Part shown: piece after piece, positions 44,796 to 55,669 of the stretch
How the letters are laid out: each line of letters begins with the position of its first letter
How positions within the stretch are numbered: the first letter of the stretch is position 1
Origin: Haematococcus lacustris
Taxonomy: Eukaryota; Chlorophyta; Chlorophyceae; Chlamydomonadales; Haematococcaceae
Length of the DNA: 64,000 nucleotides
NCBI GenBank assembly: GCA_030144725.1
Contig: JASKMD010000003.1
Coordinates: forward strand, 17,744,469 to 17,808,468
Direction: 5' to 3'
Made by a program: the position numbers and the translations under genes
The notes under the pieces: generated by a model
What the model was told of the DNA's origin: nothing
The model's input: the letters and a program-made list of their open reading frames with translations, nothing else
Databases searched by the model: none

Positions 44796-44836
44796 CCGGG
44801 GGGTGGGGGTGGGGGTGGGGGTAGTAGTAGTAGTTG

Positions 44837-44890
44837 TTACACTAAGGAGGTAGGGCTCGGGTGGATACAAGCCAACCTCCAAAGGTAAAA
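44837..44890 (+). repeat. Direct repeat flanking the satellite belt (right copy)
   Basis: It matches 43858-43915, sharing GGATACAAGCCAACCTCC and flanking bases, about 980 bp away in the same orientation. Confidence 0.7.
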
Positions 44891-45636
44891 GACTAAAGAG
44901 AGAACAGAGAAAAAGGGAAAGAGAAGTGGAACTACCTAGGAGAGAAAGAACTCAGAGAAGGAAGGGGAAGGGAGCTAAAGGGAGCGGGGGAGAGACCTCG
45001 AGAAGCGGAGGAGCCAGAGAAGCGGAGGTAGCTAGGGACGCAAAAGGTTGGAGGGCTAGAAAGGACGCAAAAGCTAGGAGGGCTAGATAGGAGAGGGGAG
45101 TGAAACACGTTATGAGTCAGAGGGACTAGGGGATGGGAGTGACTGGGAGCGCGGTCTTGGCTGGAGCTGCAGGGTGGGGCATGGGCTGGGCGCAGGGGCA
45201 GGGTGGGGCTGGGCTAGGGCTGCTGTCTGAGGTGGAGCTCCTGGGGTGAGAGCTAGCGCTGGCTGGCTGCAGCTGGGGGAAAGGGTGGGTATGGAGCGGG
45301 CTGCTCTTGAGCAGGCTGGGGTGACTGGGGTGGGCCTAGGGATCCGGCTGAGGGCTGAAGGGCTGGGGATGGGGCGAGGCTGGCCAGGGGCTGGGGCTGG
45401 GCTGGGCTGGGGCTGGGGCTGGGGCTGAGGCTGAGGCCAGAGGTGAGGATGGCGAAGCTGGGGCTGGGCTGGGGCAGAGGCTGGGGCGAAGGGTGGGGTG
45501 GGGCTGGGGCTGGGGCTGAGGGCTGGGGCTGGGGCTGGGGCTCGAGGCTGGGGCGGCTGGGCAAGGAGGCCATGGGGCTGAGGGCTGGCTGGGCTGGCGG
45601 GGCTGGGCCAGGGGGGATGGGGCTGGGTGGGGCTGG

Positions 45637-46606
45637 GCTGGGGCTGGGGCTGGGGCTGGGGCTGGGGCTGGGGCTGGGGCTGGGGCTGGGCTGGGGCTGG
45701 GGCTGGGGCTGGGGCTGGGGCTGGGGCTGGGGCTGGGGCTGGGGCTGGGGCTGGGGCTGGGGCTGGGGCTGGGGCTGGGGCTGGGGCTGGGGCTGGGGCT
45801 GGGGCTGGGGCTGGGGCTGGGGCTGGGGCTGGGGCTGGGGCTGGGGCTGGGGCTGGGGCTGGGGCTGGGGCTGGGGCTGGGGCTGGGGCTGGGGCTGGGG
45901 CTGGGGCTGGGGCTGGGGCTGGGGCTGGGGCTGGGGCTGGGGCTGGGGCTGGGGCTGGGGCTGGGGCTGGGGCTGGGGCTGGGGCTGGGGCTGGGGCTGG
46001 GGCTGGGGCTGGGGCTGGGGCTGGGGCTGGGGCTGGGGCTGGGGCTGGGGCTGGGGCTGGGGCTGGGGCTGGGGCTGGGGCTGGGGCTGGGGCTGGGGCT
46101 GGGGCTGGGGCTGGGGCTGGGGCTGGGGCTGGGGCTGGGCTGGGGCTGGGGCTGGGGCTGGGGCTGGGGCTGGGGCTGGGGCTGGGGCTGGGGCTGGGGC
46201 TGGGGCTGGGGCTGGGGCTGGGGCTGGGGCTGGGGCTGGGGCTGGGGCTGGGGCTGGGGCTGGGGCTGGGGCTGGGGCTGGGGCTGGGGCTGGGGCTGGG
46301 GCTGGGGCTGGGGCTGGGGCTGGGGCTGGGGCTGGGGCTGGGGCTGGGGCTGGGGCTGGGGCTGGGGCTGGGGGCTGGGGCTGGGGCTGGGGCTGGGGCT
46401 GGGGCTGGGGCTGGGGCTGGGGCTGGGGCTGGGGCTGGGGCTGGGGCTGGGGCTGGGGCTGGGGCTGGCGGGCTGGGGCTGGGGCTGGGGCTGGGGCTGG
46501 GGCTGGGGCTGGGGCTGGGGCTGGGGCTGGGGCTGGGGCTGGGGCTGGGGCTGGGGCTGGGGCTGGGGCTGGGGCTGGGGCTGGGGCTGGGGCTGGGGCT
46601 GGGGGT
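45637..46606 (+). repeat. (GGGGCT)n hexanucleotide array, about 160 copies
   Basis: About 970 bp of GGGGCT with four single-base slips (about 45688, 46139, 46371, 46468) that change register, preceded from about 45160 by a degenerate GGGGCT/GGGCT zone. The G-rich strand is well suited to G-quadruplexes. Confidence 0.97.
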
Positions 46607-46640
46607 AGGGCTAGAGTTAGGGGTAGGGGTAGGGGTAGGG
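46606..46640 (+). repeat. GGGGTA / GGGTTA telomere-like tract
   Basis: The GGGGCT array passes directly into GGGGTA units and then GGGTTA. A CCCTAA-type cluster in the opposite sense follows at about 46826-46885 (CCCTAACCTCAACCCTAAAC). Confidence 0.85.
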
Positions 46641-46825
46641 TTACTACCATTGTGTTACCGGTCCTCCCGGGGGTCGCCTAAGGAACCCGTAACATAAAAC
46701 GTGACGGGCGGTCGGTCATTTTGTGCGAGCGATAGTGCGTTCGATAGACCGCGCGAAGTAGACGGCCGTCTACTTGGTTTGATACCCGATTGTCATGAGA
46801 CTTTTGCGAGAAAACCTCGAAAAAG

Positions 46826-46885
46826 TTAACCCTGGACCCTAACCTCAACCCTAAACCTTAACCCTAACCCTAACCTTACCCGTTC
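46826..46885 (+). repeat. CCCTAA interstitial telomere-like cluster
   Basis: Imperfect CCCTAA units (with CCTCAA and CCTTAA variants) face the G-rich tract that ends at 46640, giving a head-to-head arrangement about 185 bp apart. Confidence 0.8.
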
Positions 46886-47330
46886 TCCGCGACCGCTTTG
46901 TCATTTCGAGCAAGATTAGGTGCGTTGGATGGAGCTTGCGAAGGAGCTTAGAGAGAGCCTAGTAGGCAACGTCGGGTGTCATGCGACTTTTCCGAGGAAA
47001 CCGCGATTAAGATTTTTCTTTAAGAAATCGCGGAGTTATCCCGTGCGAGTACGCGCGTTGTAACAAGAGCGGCGACATGAGGGAGCGTACCGAATATGAA
47101 AGTCAGTACTCGCTGTCCTAAGGAGCCACAACTATTGCCCTCGAATAGCACGCATAGGAAGGTTCAAATAGGGCGCGCCCCAGCTAATGGCTCTATCCCA
47201 CGCCGAACACATAGTTGTAATACGTTGCAGGAGTTCTGACCACGCGAGGCAAGCAGGTAACGACGAAGCTCAAGGATAGCAAGAATGCAGGCGTGGAGCT
47301 GAGCTTGGCGTGGGGTAGCCCAGTTGTTAG

Positions 47331-48115
<785 letters not shown>

Positions 48116-48119
48116 CACC

Positions 48120-48292
48120 TTGCGGTGTGGTGTGGTGTGGTGTGGTGTGGTGTGGTGTGGTGATGTGTGGTGATGTGTGGTGTGGTGTGCGTGATGGTGT
48201 GCGTGATGGTGTGCGTGATGGTGTGCGTGATGGTGTGCGTGATGGTGTGCGTGATGGTGTGCGTGATGGTGTGCGTGATGGTGATGGTAGTG
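48120..48292 (+). repeat. TGTGG and GATGGTGTGCGT tandem tracts
   Basis: About ten TGTGG units (48123-48190) are followed by eight 12-bp units GTGCGTGATGGT (48185-48285). Confidence 0.92.
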
Positions 48293-48446
48293 TGTGGTGT
48301 CACCTTCTTGTTGTGTTGTGTCGTTGCTACCTTGTCACATCGTGGGGAGGTGTTGCGGTCATTGGGTGCATCAATGCATGTGCTTAACATTTCCATATTG
48401 AGGTGTTGTGAAGTGATGGTGCTTCGAGACATGTACTTGCAAGTCC

Positions 48447-48800
48447 CGTAGCGAGGTGTTGCGGGGTGTTTGGGTGTCAATACATGTGTTTTGCGGGGGT
48501 GTAGCGAGGTGTTGCGGGGTGTTTGGGTGTCAATACATGTGTTTTGCGGGGATGTTGCGGGGTGTTTGGTCGTCTATACATGTGTTTTGCGGGGGTGTAG
48601 CGAGGTGTTGCGGGGTGTTTGGGTGTCAATACATGTGTTTTGCGGGGATGTTGCTGGGTGTTTGGTCGTCAATACATGTGTTTTGCGGGGGTGTAGCGAG
48701 GTGTTGCGGGGTGTTCGGGTGTCAATACATGTGTTTTGCGGGGGTGTAGCGAGGTCTTGCGGGATGTTTGGGTGTCAATGCATGTGTTTTGCGGATGTAA
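48447..48800 (+). repeat. 43/53-bp minisatellite with ATACATGTGTTTTGCGGG core
   Basis: Seven copies share TCAATACATGTGTTTTGCGG; spacing alternates between 53 bp and about 43 bp according to whether a GTGTAGCGAG segment is present. Confidence 0.9.
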
Positions 48801-48807
48801 TAGTCGA

Positions 48808-49215
48808 TAAATAGATGCAGCCTGTAAAATGGTCAGCAGGACCCTGTAAAATGGTCGGCAGGACCCTGCACAGGGTCACCAGGACCCAACACAGGGTCGC
48901 AGGACCCTGTAAAATGGTCAGCAGGACCCTGTAAAATGGTCGGCAGGACCCTGCACAGGGTCACCAGGACCCTGCACAGGGTTTCAGGACCCTGTAAAAT
49001 GGTCAGTAGGACCCTGTAAAATGGTCGACAGGACCCTGCACAGGGTCACCAGGACCCTGCACAGGGTTGCAGGACCCTGTAAAACGGTCAGCAGGACCCT
49101 GTAAAATGGTCGCCAAGACCCTGCACAGGGTCACTAGGACCCTGCAAATGGTCGGCAGCACCCTGCAAAATGCCGATGCACTAGGACCCTGCTCAGGGTC
49201 GGCAGGACCCTACGC
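48808..49215 (+). repeat. GGACCCTG palindromic minisatellite
   Basis: About 17 units of roughly 21-22 bp alternate between AGGACCCTGTAAAATGGTC and AGGACCCTGCACAGGGTC forms. The second form contains the palindrome ACCCTGCACAGGGT and would form a hairpin in single strands. Confidence 0.92.
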
Positions 49216-49973
49216 AAGGTTTTTTCGATTTTCAAATGGTTATAACATCGCTGGGATTTTGAGTTTTTCAATGACAACAACGGCGATGAGTCGGCCTTTC
49301 CCGGGGCTGTCTGCGGTATGCCTCCCGGGTGAAAATGTTGAAGGCGACTTCCGGCCTTAATCGGCGCGAGTGTCAGACTCATCATGGACGAGGGCACGGC
49401 AGAGGCGCCCACTTACGAGCAGCTGCCAGTGGGGGCGTGGTTGGCGGAGAGGCTGATGTCCAACTTCCCCAACTGTCAGGTGTTGGGTATCAAGCCTTTC
49501 CTTCTGCAGTCATCAGAGTTGGTGGAACTCCTTAGCCACCACATGGTTGTGGGGCGCATCCAGCATCTGGACATCCAAACTGCCAACCTGACTGCCGGGG
49601 AAAGGGTTGTTCGTGAGGCGTGGGTGGAGCCAGTTTTGGGGCTGACATCCTTGCACGCCACCTACCTGGGCCCCCTCCCCATGTCCCTACGTGACCGCAC
49701 AAGCAACCTTGTGGAGCTGAAGGTGACGGAGATGTACCTAACAGACGTAGGCAACCTACCACAGTCCGTCTCAACCACAGTCCGTCTCAACATATCAGCC
49801 CTCGACGTTGTCCAACCAGAGCCGAACATGGCGGCCTTCAACAGAGGTGTGGCAGACCTCAGGTTAGGCCGGTTTACGCATTAGTCAATTGGAGTGTTGG
49901 TCATGGGCATCGTGAGGAAGGAAGGATGTGCATCAGTAGCAGCCCTGAAGCCTTTGGTGGGACGGTTTAGGGA

Positions 49974-50355
49974 TGTAAGAGTACACAACCGCACGGCAGA
50001 ATGCATGGACAATCGTTGTTTTTTGGTGTTGCATGCCTTGCCACGTCAGATGAATTACGTTGACACTAGGCGGTAGGGTTTAAAAAGGCAGAGTCTGAGG
50101 ATACCGACAGTCATATACAGACCCAAGCTGATGTTCAGTTCCGACCTGAGCTCATTGTAACTCTACGACCTGTGCTCCTGTTGTTCCGCCAACAGCACAG
50201 CCTCCGCTGCAAATACCGCAGCTAGTAAGTCCACTCCTAGGAGCTCCAGCGCAAGCTGAGATTAGAGCTTCAACTCCTAGACCAGCCCTTGGCTGAGAAA
50301 TCTTATTTTTCAGCCAATAGCGCATGCATCCGGCCCACTAGCGCGAACTGTTACA
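49974..50355 (+). repeat. 5' LTR of gypsy B
   Basis: The 382-bp LTR runs TGTAAGAGTACAC...GAACTGTTACA. It contains a TATA-like GTTTAAAAAGG at about 50077 and a TGTAA motif (the usual green-algal polyadenylation signal) at about 50156. Confidence 0.95.
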
Positions 50356-50384
50356 CGTGGTTTCCCTGATAACGTTCATCTGCA

Positions 50385-50987
50385 GTGCCTCTCACATTCG
50401 ACGACGCTTTAGAAGTCGACCTCCCCTCCGGCGCGGGCACTCCGCAAAGCGACAGCCCACAATATAGTTCTCCGAGCTCAACTAGCAATAGCCCGGATCC
50501 CAGCGCCAGCTACGGACCAATAGTGTCCCAGCAGCCTACTGGGTCGCACCCAGTAACCCGAGGAGCACCTCAGCTCCCTACTCAACCCCAACCAACACCT
50601 CTAGTTCAGCCATCCGCGGTTTCCCGCGAGACGCATCAGGCGTTGCATCGTTGCCCCCGTTGCATATCCTTCAGAAGCGCAGCGGACTACTATGCTGGCC
50701 TAGCACGAGGCCAGGCACAACAGCTTAGCCAACAGGGGGAGTACATACAACAACTACTTAGCATCATCCAGCGTCTTGCGCCCCCCGCACCTGCACCAAC
50801 AGGTGTACATTTTAGATACCTGCCCCAACCAGCACACTTAGCCCCACCTCCACCCCCACCTCCACCCCGGCGGCCAACGCCTAACTCCTTAGTGCCACAA
50901 ACAGCGCCGTCCACCCCCCGCAACCCCGCCCAGCACCACCGGGAAGGGTACGACCAACGACAGCGGCAGCGACAGCGCCACCACTAG
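50385..50987 (+). CDS. Gag N-terminal ORF of gypsy B (no AUG)
   Basis: The 200-codon frame is Ser/Pro-rich, then carries a CPRCISFRSAADYY motif also found in the gag remnant at 61415-61945 (CLLCAKFRAAADYH), a Gln-rich helix (QAQQLSQQGEYIQQLL) and a basic QRQRQRQRHH end. No ATG occurs in this frame after the stop at 50370; the frame opens just after TCTGCAG (50380-50384), which resembles a 3' splice site. It stops at TAG 50985, 2 bases before the ATG of the next ORF. Confidence 0.7.
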   Translation: MPLTFDDALEVDLPSGAGTPQSDSPQYSSPSSTSNSPDPSASYGPIVSQQPTGSHPVTRGAPQLPTQPQPTPLVQPSAVSRETHQALHRCPRCISFRSAADYYAGLARGQAQQLSQQGEYIQQLLSIIQRLAPPAPAPTGVHFRYLPQPAHLAPPPPPPPPRRPTPNSLVPQTAPSTPRNPAQHHREGYDQRQRQRQRHH

Positions 50988-50989
50988 TC

Positions 50990-51322
50990 ATGGCACAGAA
51001 CCCCGTCATGGGAGACATAGTAGCAGCCTTCCAAGCACTAGGGAATACCATGCAGCTAGGTCTACTGCGGCAAGCCAAGCAGCAGCAGCCCCGCGGTCAG
51101 CGCGAGACTCCTAACACCACACATAGCTCAGCCCCTAAACCTGCCCAGGACGCCAAGCCCCGCTACCAGCGTCTCACAGACGACGAGCGAGCCTGGTACA
51201 CTGCTCACAACAAGTGCACCTTCTGCCGCCAGGAGGGCCACCTAGTGCAAGACTGCAAGCATCCCGGCAAGAAGGGGCCAAAAAACTGGAAAGACCGGCC
51301 TCCCAACCATGTCAAAACTTAG
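50990..51322 (+). CDS. Nucleocapsid-like zinc-knuckle ORF of gypsy B
   Basis: The 110-residue ORF begins ATG 2 bases after the stop of the preceding frame and carries a CX2CX4HX4C knuckle ([14 protein letters not shown]) in a basic context. It overlaps the pol frame (-1 relative to it) and includes the heptamer A AAA AAC at 51280-51286 in the register required for -1 ribosomal frameshifting. Confidence 0.85.
   Translation: MAQNPVMGDIVAAFQALGNTMQLGLLRQAKQQQPRGQRETPNTTHSSAPKPAQDAKPRYQRLTDDERAWYTAHNKCTFCRQEGHLVQDCKHPGKKGPKNWKDRPPNHVKT
51280..51286 (+). promoter_or_regulatory. Candidate -1 ribosomal frameshift heptamer A AAA AAC
   Basis: Codons in the nucleocapsid frame read CCA AAA AAC, so the heptamer is X XXY YYZ in register. 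A -1 slip enters exactly the pol frame, which is open across this point, before the nucleocapsid stop at 51320-51322. Downstream structure is weak by eye (a CGGC...GCCG pairing about 10-30 bases on). Confidence 0.7.
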
Positions 51323-53805
51323 CCGCTAGACAGCCAACAACAGCCGTTACCGACACCACCACTAGCACCCCGCCACCGCCCCGGTTCCGCATCACAACGC
51401 TAGCAGCCAACCCTGGCAGCCATGCTGATTTACTAGTGTTTGCGGGCACTTACAAGGGCCATAGTGTAAGGGTGTTGATTGATGGTGGCGCCACTGGCTC
51501 GTTCATCGACTCAGCTTTTTGTGCGAAGTTTGACATTCAGACAGCCCAGAAAGTTAGCCCTCACTACATCAGCCTCGCCGATGGACACCAGCAGCCTAGC
51601 AACGCTATGATACCCAATGCGCGTTTCCGGCTGGGTACCTACAAGGGCGAACAGACATTGCATGTCACGCAGCTGCACGACTTCGACATCATTCTGGGTA
51701 AGCCCTGGCTTGCAGAGATCAACCCCCGCATCGACTGGAAGGCGAACATCATGCGCTTCCAGCATGCAGGTCGTCAGCACACACTTCGGCCTCCAGTCAA
51801 GCAGCCAGGCACCTCAGACACTGCTAACAACCCTTTGCTCATTACCTCAGCGCAACTCCGCACAGCAGTCAGCGACAAGTGTCCAGTCTTCCTAGTTTCC
51901 ATTACTCCGGCTGATAGCAAGGCCGAGACTAGTCATCAGGTCCTGGATTGTGCACCCATTGTGCAGGAGTATGCGGATGTGTTCCCAGCAGACTTGCCAC
52001 GGGGACTCCCACCAGAACGCTCAGTCGACCACCGCATACAGCTTCAGCAGGCCAAGCCGCCACCGGCACGGCCCATCTACAATGTATCCAGCGGTGAGCT
52101 AGCTGAGTTAAAGCAGCAGATAGGGGATCTCTTCGACAAGGGCTTCATCCGCCCTAGCACCTCCCCCTACGCATCTGGTGTGTTGCTTGTGCGCAAGAAG
52201 GACGGTTCATTTCGCATGTGCATAGACTACCGCCCTCTCAACCGTCTCACCATTAAGAACAAGTACCCATTACCTCGTGTTGACACACTGTTAGATCAGC
52301 TCCATGGCGCACAGGTGTTCAGCAAGTTAGACCTGCGCCAGGGATATCATCAGATCCGGGTCGCACCCGAGGACATCCATAAGACAGCTTTCCGCACACG
52401 TTACGGTCACTTTGAGTTCACGGTGCTGCCATTTGGGCTGTGCAATGCGCCTGCCACATTCCAGCGCCTCATGAACGACATTTTGCATGATCTCTTAGAT
52501 GACTGCGTCTTAGTGTATCTAGATGACATCCTCATCTTCTCTCGCACCCCGCAGGAGCACACCGCTCACCTTCGGCGCGTGCTAGACCTGCTCCGCAAGC
52601 ACAAACTCTATGCCAAGCTCTCCAAGTGTGAGTTCGGCATGGATCAGACAACCTTCCTAGGTCACATCATCTCCGCCTCTGGCATCGCATGCGATCCTGC
52701 CAAGGTAGCTGCGGTTCAGTCCTGGCCCACACCCACCACTGTGCATGAGGTGCGCAGTTTCTTGGGCCTAGCCAACTACTACCGGCGCTTCGTTAGAAAC
52801 TTCTCAACCATAGCTGCACCTCTCACTGCCCTAACCAGAGCTGACGGGCACGACAAGCAGGGTGTCGTGGCATGGGGTCAGGCCCAGCAGTCAGCCTTTG
52901 ACGCTCTGAAGCAGGCACTCATCACCACACCGGTTCTCATCGCTCCAGATCCTTCACAGCCCTACACGCTACGGTGTGACGCATCCACAGTCGGCATTGG
53001 TGCCGTGCTCTCTCAGGGTACCGGCTCAGCCGAGCGGGTGGTGGCCTACCACTCCCGTAAGCTACTACCAGCAGAACAGAACTATCCCACCCATGAGCAG
53101 GAGCTCTTGTCTCTGGTGGAGGCCCTCAAAGTGTGGCGTCACTACCTTCTAGGTGCGTCGTTCCAACTACTCACAGACAATTGGGCTACTAAGCACATCC
53201 AGACACAGCCTCGCCTCGACTGCCGTCGCCAAGCGCGGTGGATGGAGGTCATTCAAGAATACGATTGCATCATAGATCACATTCCCGGCAAGCAAAATGT
53301 AGTGGCAGATGCACTGTCACGCCGCTCGGATTATCACCTTTTCACCGTCGGGCGACGGGTACAACACACCCCCGCCCACGCCGCAGAGTCGGCCATCTCC
53401 ATCAGCCTTCCACGGCTTCAACGCATACGCGATGCTGCGGCTACCGATCCACAGTATCAGCGTCATCTCGCTGCCGCCCTCAAGGGACGCGCACGGCAGT
53501 TCTCCGTCCAGGACAGTTTGCTATATCACACAGGCCGAGGGGCTTCCCTGTTGTACATCCCAGCGGGCCCTTTGCGTACCGACCTGTTGTGTGAGGCACA
53601 CGACGTCCCCACTTCTGGCCACCTTGGTCGGGACAAAACCTATCAGCGGTTGTCTCGCCTAGTCTTCTGGCCACGCATGGCAGCCGCAGTGCATGACTAC
53701 ATCCGCACTTGCACCCACTGCCAGCGAAACAAGTCCAGCACCACAAAAACCCTTTGGCCTTTTGCAGCCTTTGCCCGTGCCCCAGCACCGGTGGGAGCAG
53801 GTTAG
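51287..53805 (+). CDS. Pol of gypsy B, first part (PR-RT-RNase H-integrase finger)
   Basis: The frame (open from 51214) encodes a retropepsin ([13 protein letters not shown]; note DGG rather than DSG or DTG), DIILGKPWL, reverse transcriptase ([35 protein letters not shown]), RNase H ([36 protein letters not shown]) and the H2C2 finger ([25 protein letters not shown]). It then goes out of frame at the A-run 53745-53749 and ends on a spurious stop at 53803. Entry is probably by -1 frameshift rather than by its own start codon. Confidence 0.92.
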
Positions 53806-54949
53806 CATGGATCTGATCACCCAGCTGCCTGTAACCCCGACTGGCCACGACGCCATTGTCGTCTTTGTGGACAAGCTGACTAAGATGATTCACACGGTCC
53901 CCACCACCACAACCGTGTCAGCCCCTGATTTGGCTCAGCTTTTCTTCGACTCCGTCTTCAGATACCACGGCCTCCCCAAGGTCATCATCTCCGATCGGGA
54001 CCCCCGGTTCACATCCACATTCTGGCAACAACTATTTGCCAAGACCGGGACACACCTGAACATATCCACAGCCAATCACCCCCAGACTGACGGTCAGACC
54101 GAGCGCGCTAACCGCACCCTCGAAGACATGTTGCGTAACTACGTCTCGCCTCACCACACAGACTGGGACAATCACCTCACCGCTGCTGAGTTTGCCTACA
54201 ATGCATCTGTGCAGGCCACCACTGGTTACTCACCCTTCATGCTCAACTCTGGCCAGGAACCTCACACACCATTGTCTCTAGCAGTGCATACCGCTGCACC
54301 CGTACAGGTCACACCTGCGACCAGCGAGACCGCCACAGCCTTCCTGCAGCGCATGGCAACCAACATTGCTGCTGCCAGCCAACATCTGGTCAAAGCCCAA
54401 CAGCGGCAAGTCAAGCATGCTAACGCCCAACGCCAGGATCACAAGTTTGCAGTTGGCGACATGGTTTACATCTGTGACAGCTTTTTCACTCACATGAGGC
54501 CCGTCACACAAGCAGCCAGCGCGGCACGCAAGTTCACACCTAGGCAGCATGGCCCCTTCAAGGTTCTAGAAGTGGTCACGCCTGTTGCTCTGCGGCTCCA
54601 GCTACCTGCCACGTGGAAGTCAGTCCACCCAGTAGTACACGTGTCGCATGTCAAGTTGCACCACGACGGCAGCGCGCAGTTCCCCACTCGCAACCCCGCC
54701 CCCCCGCCCGAGCCAGACATCATTGACGGTGAAGCTCACTACCATGTAGAAGCCTTCCGCAACCATCGCTTCCTGCGCGGCCAGCTCCAGATGCAGGTGA
54801 AGTGGTTGGGACACCCCGAACACGACAACACATGGGTACCACTGGCCCAACTACGCGAAGACATGACTGGCAACGTAATGAAGAAGTTGTTGCGCACGTA
54901 CGCTTTCCGCACCAAGCAGTCCAAGGGTTGGATGACCAAGCCAGCCTAA
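53750..54949 (+). CDS. Pol of gypsy B, second part (integrase core and chromodomain-like end)
   Basis: In the +1 frame relative to the first part, protein similarity resumes at once with [18 protein letters not shown] and covers the DDE core ([38 protein letters not shown]), the [16 protein letters not shown] segment and a chromodomain-like end ([30 protein letters not shown]). It has no start of its own; it is the continuation of the same polyprotein after a one-base insertion. Confidence 0.92.
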   Translation, partial: PFGLLQPLPVPQHRWEQVSMDLITQLPVTPTGHDAIVVFVDKLTKMIHTVPTTTTVSAPDLAQLFFDSVFRYHGLPKVIISDRDPRFTSTFWQQLFAKTGTHLNISTANHPQTDGQTERANRTLEDMLRNYVSPHHTDWDNHLTAAEFAYNASVQATTGYSPFMLNSGQEPHTPLSLAVHTAAPVQVTPATSETATAFLQRMATNIAAASQHLVKAQQRQVKHANAQRQDHKFAVGDMVYICDSFFTHMRPVTQAASAARKFTPRQHGPFKVLEVVTPVALRLQLPATWKSVHPVVHVSHVKLHHDGSAQFPTRNPAPPPEPDIIDGEAHYHVEAFRNHRFLRGQLQMQVKWLGHPEHDNTWVPLAQLREDMTGNVMKKLLRTYAFRTKQSKGWMTKPA

Positions 54950-55082
54950 GATAGGGTAGGATGTGCTCTGACACATGCTTTGCCTGCCTGTTGCTGCATT
55001 GGTGTCTTGTTGCATTGGTGTTGTTTGTCTGCCACATCTCACAGCACGCTTCGGGACGAAGCTCTTCCCAAGTGGGGGAGAG

Positions 55083-55464
55083 TGTAAGAGTACACAACCG
55101 CACGGCAGAATGCATGGACAATCGTTGTTTTTTGGTGTTGCATGCCTTGCCACGTCAGATGAATTACGTTGACACTAGGCGGTAGGGTTTAAAAAGGCAG
55201 AGTCTGAGGATACCGACAGTCATATACAGACCCAAGCTGATGTTCAGTTCCGACCTGAGCTCATTGTAACTCTACGACCTGTGCTCCTGTTGTTCCGCCA
55301 ACAGCACAGCCTCCGCTGCAAATACCGCAGCTAGTAAGTCCACTCCTAGGAGCTCCAGCGCAAGCTGAGATTAGAGCTTCAACTCCTAGACCAGCCCTTG
55401 GCTGAGAAATCTTATTTTTCAGCCAATAGCGCATGCATCCGGCCCACTAGCGCGAACTGTTACA
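55083..55464 (+). repeat. 3' LTR of gypsy B
   Basis: It is identical to 49974-50355 by eye over 382 bases. Confidence 0.95.
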
Positions 55465-55669
55465 AGGGACGCCATCGTGCAGGTGGGGGGCCAGGCAATG
55501 ATGGCAAGCAGGTGGTGCAGTGTGATGTGGTTCAGGCTGTGCTTCCAATGTTGAAAGGGTGTGCGTGTGTTATGTTCAGAAATGCCATGTGCCCGCTGTA
55601 TTCATGGCACGAGTGGGCAGTGAAGAATGCCATGGCTCCGGGTGCATCGTTCAGCGTACTTTATCACTG

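Larger units (their letters stand above)
49974..55464 (+). mobile_element. Ty3/gypsy element with identical LTRs (gypsy B)
   Basis: The element is 5,491 bp with two 382-bp LTRs that appear identical and the target duplication AGGGA at 49969-49973 and 55465-55469. The primer-binding site TGGTTTCC begins 3 bases after the 5' LTR; the polypurine tract AGTGGGGGAGAG ends at the 3' LTR. Gag, a zinc-knuckle ORF and pol are in three different frames. Pol has protease, RT, RNase H, integrase and a chromodomain-like C-terminus. One extra base near 53745-53749 breaks pol between the H2C2 finger and the catalytic core, so this copy as read could not make a full integrase. Its proteins are close to the remnants at 9780-10177 and 59030-61945. 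Confidence 0.97.
49384..55669 (+). pseudogene. LRR-like gene interrupted by gypsy B
   Basis: The 5' part (49384-49973) begins MDEGTAEAPTYEQLPVGAWL and shows repeated leucine-rich segments (VEPVLGLTSLHATYLGPLP, LVELKVTEMYLTDVGNLP). An in-frame TAG occurs at 49882; the frame then resumes CASVAALKPLVGRF and is cut by the retrotransposon. After the element (55465 on) the homology to the paralogue continues as NDGKQVVQCDVVQAVLPM, one base out of frame, ending at 55667-55669. The paralogue at 56614-57930 shares QLPVGAWLAERLM, MYLT, VVQPEP/VAQPEP and AALKPLVGRF. Function is unknown; an F-box/LRR-type recognition protein is a guess. It is almost certainly inactive. Confidence 0.72.

Noticed and set aside
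45253..46697. Long Gly/Trp, Gly/Ala and Pro/Gln ORFs in the GGGGCT array
   Set aside because: Pure translation of a hexanucleotide satellite; no start context, introns or homology.
48120..49215. Possible CRISPR-like arrays
   Set aside because: Units are contiguous tandem repeats without unique spacers, and the genome is eukaryotic.
53740..53760. A programmed +1 frameshift in gypsy B pol
   Set aside because: The shift falls in the middle of integrase at a plain A-run, where known gypsy elements have a continuous frame; an extra base is simpler.
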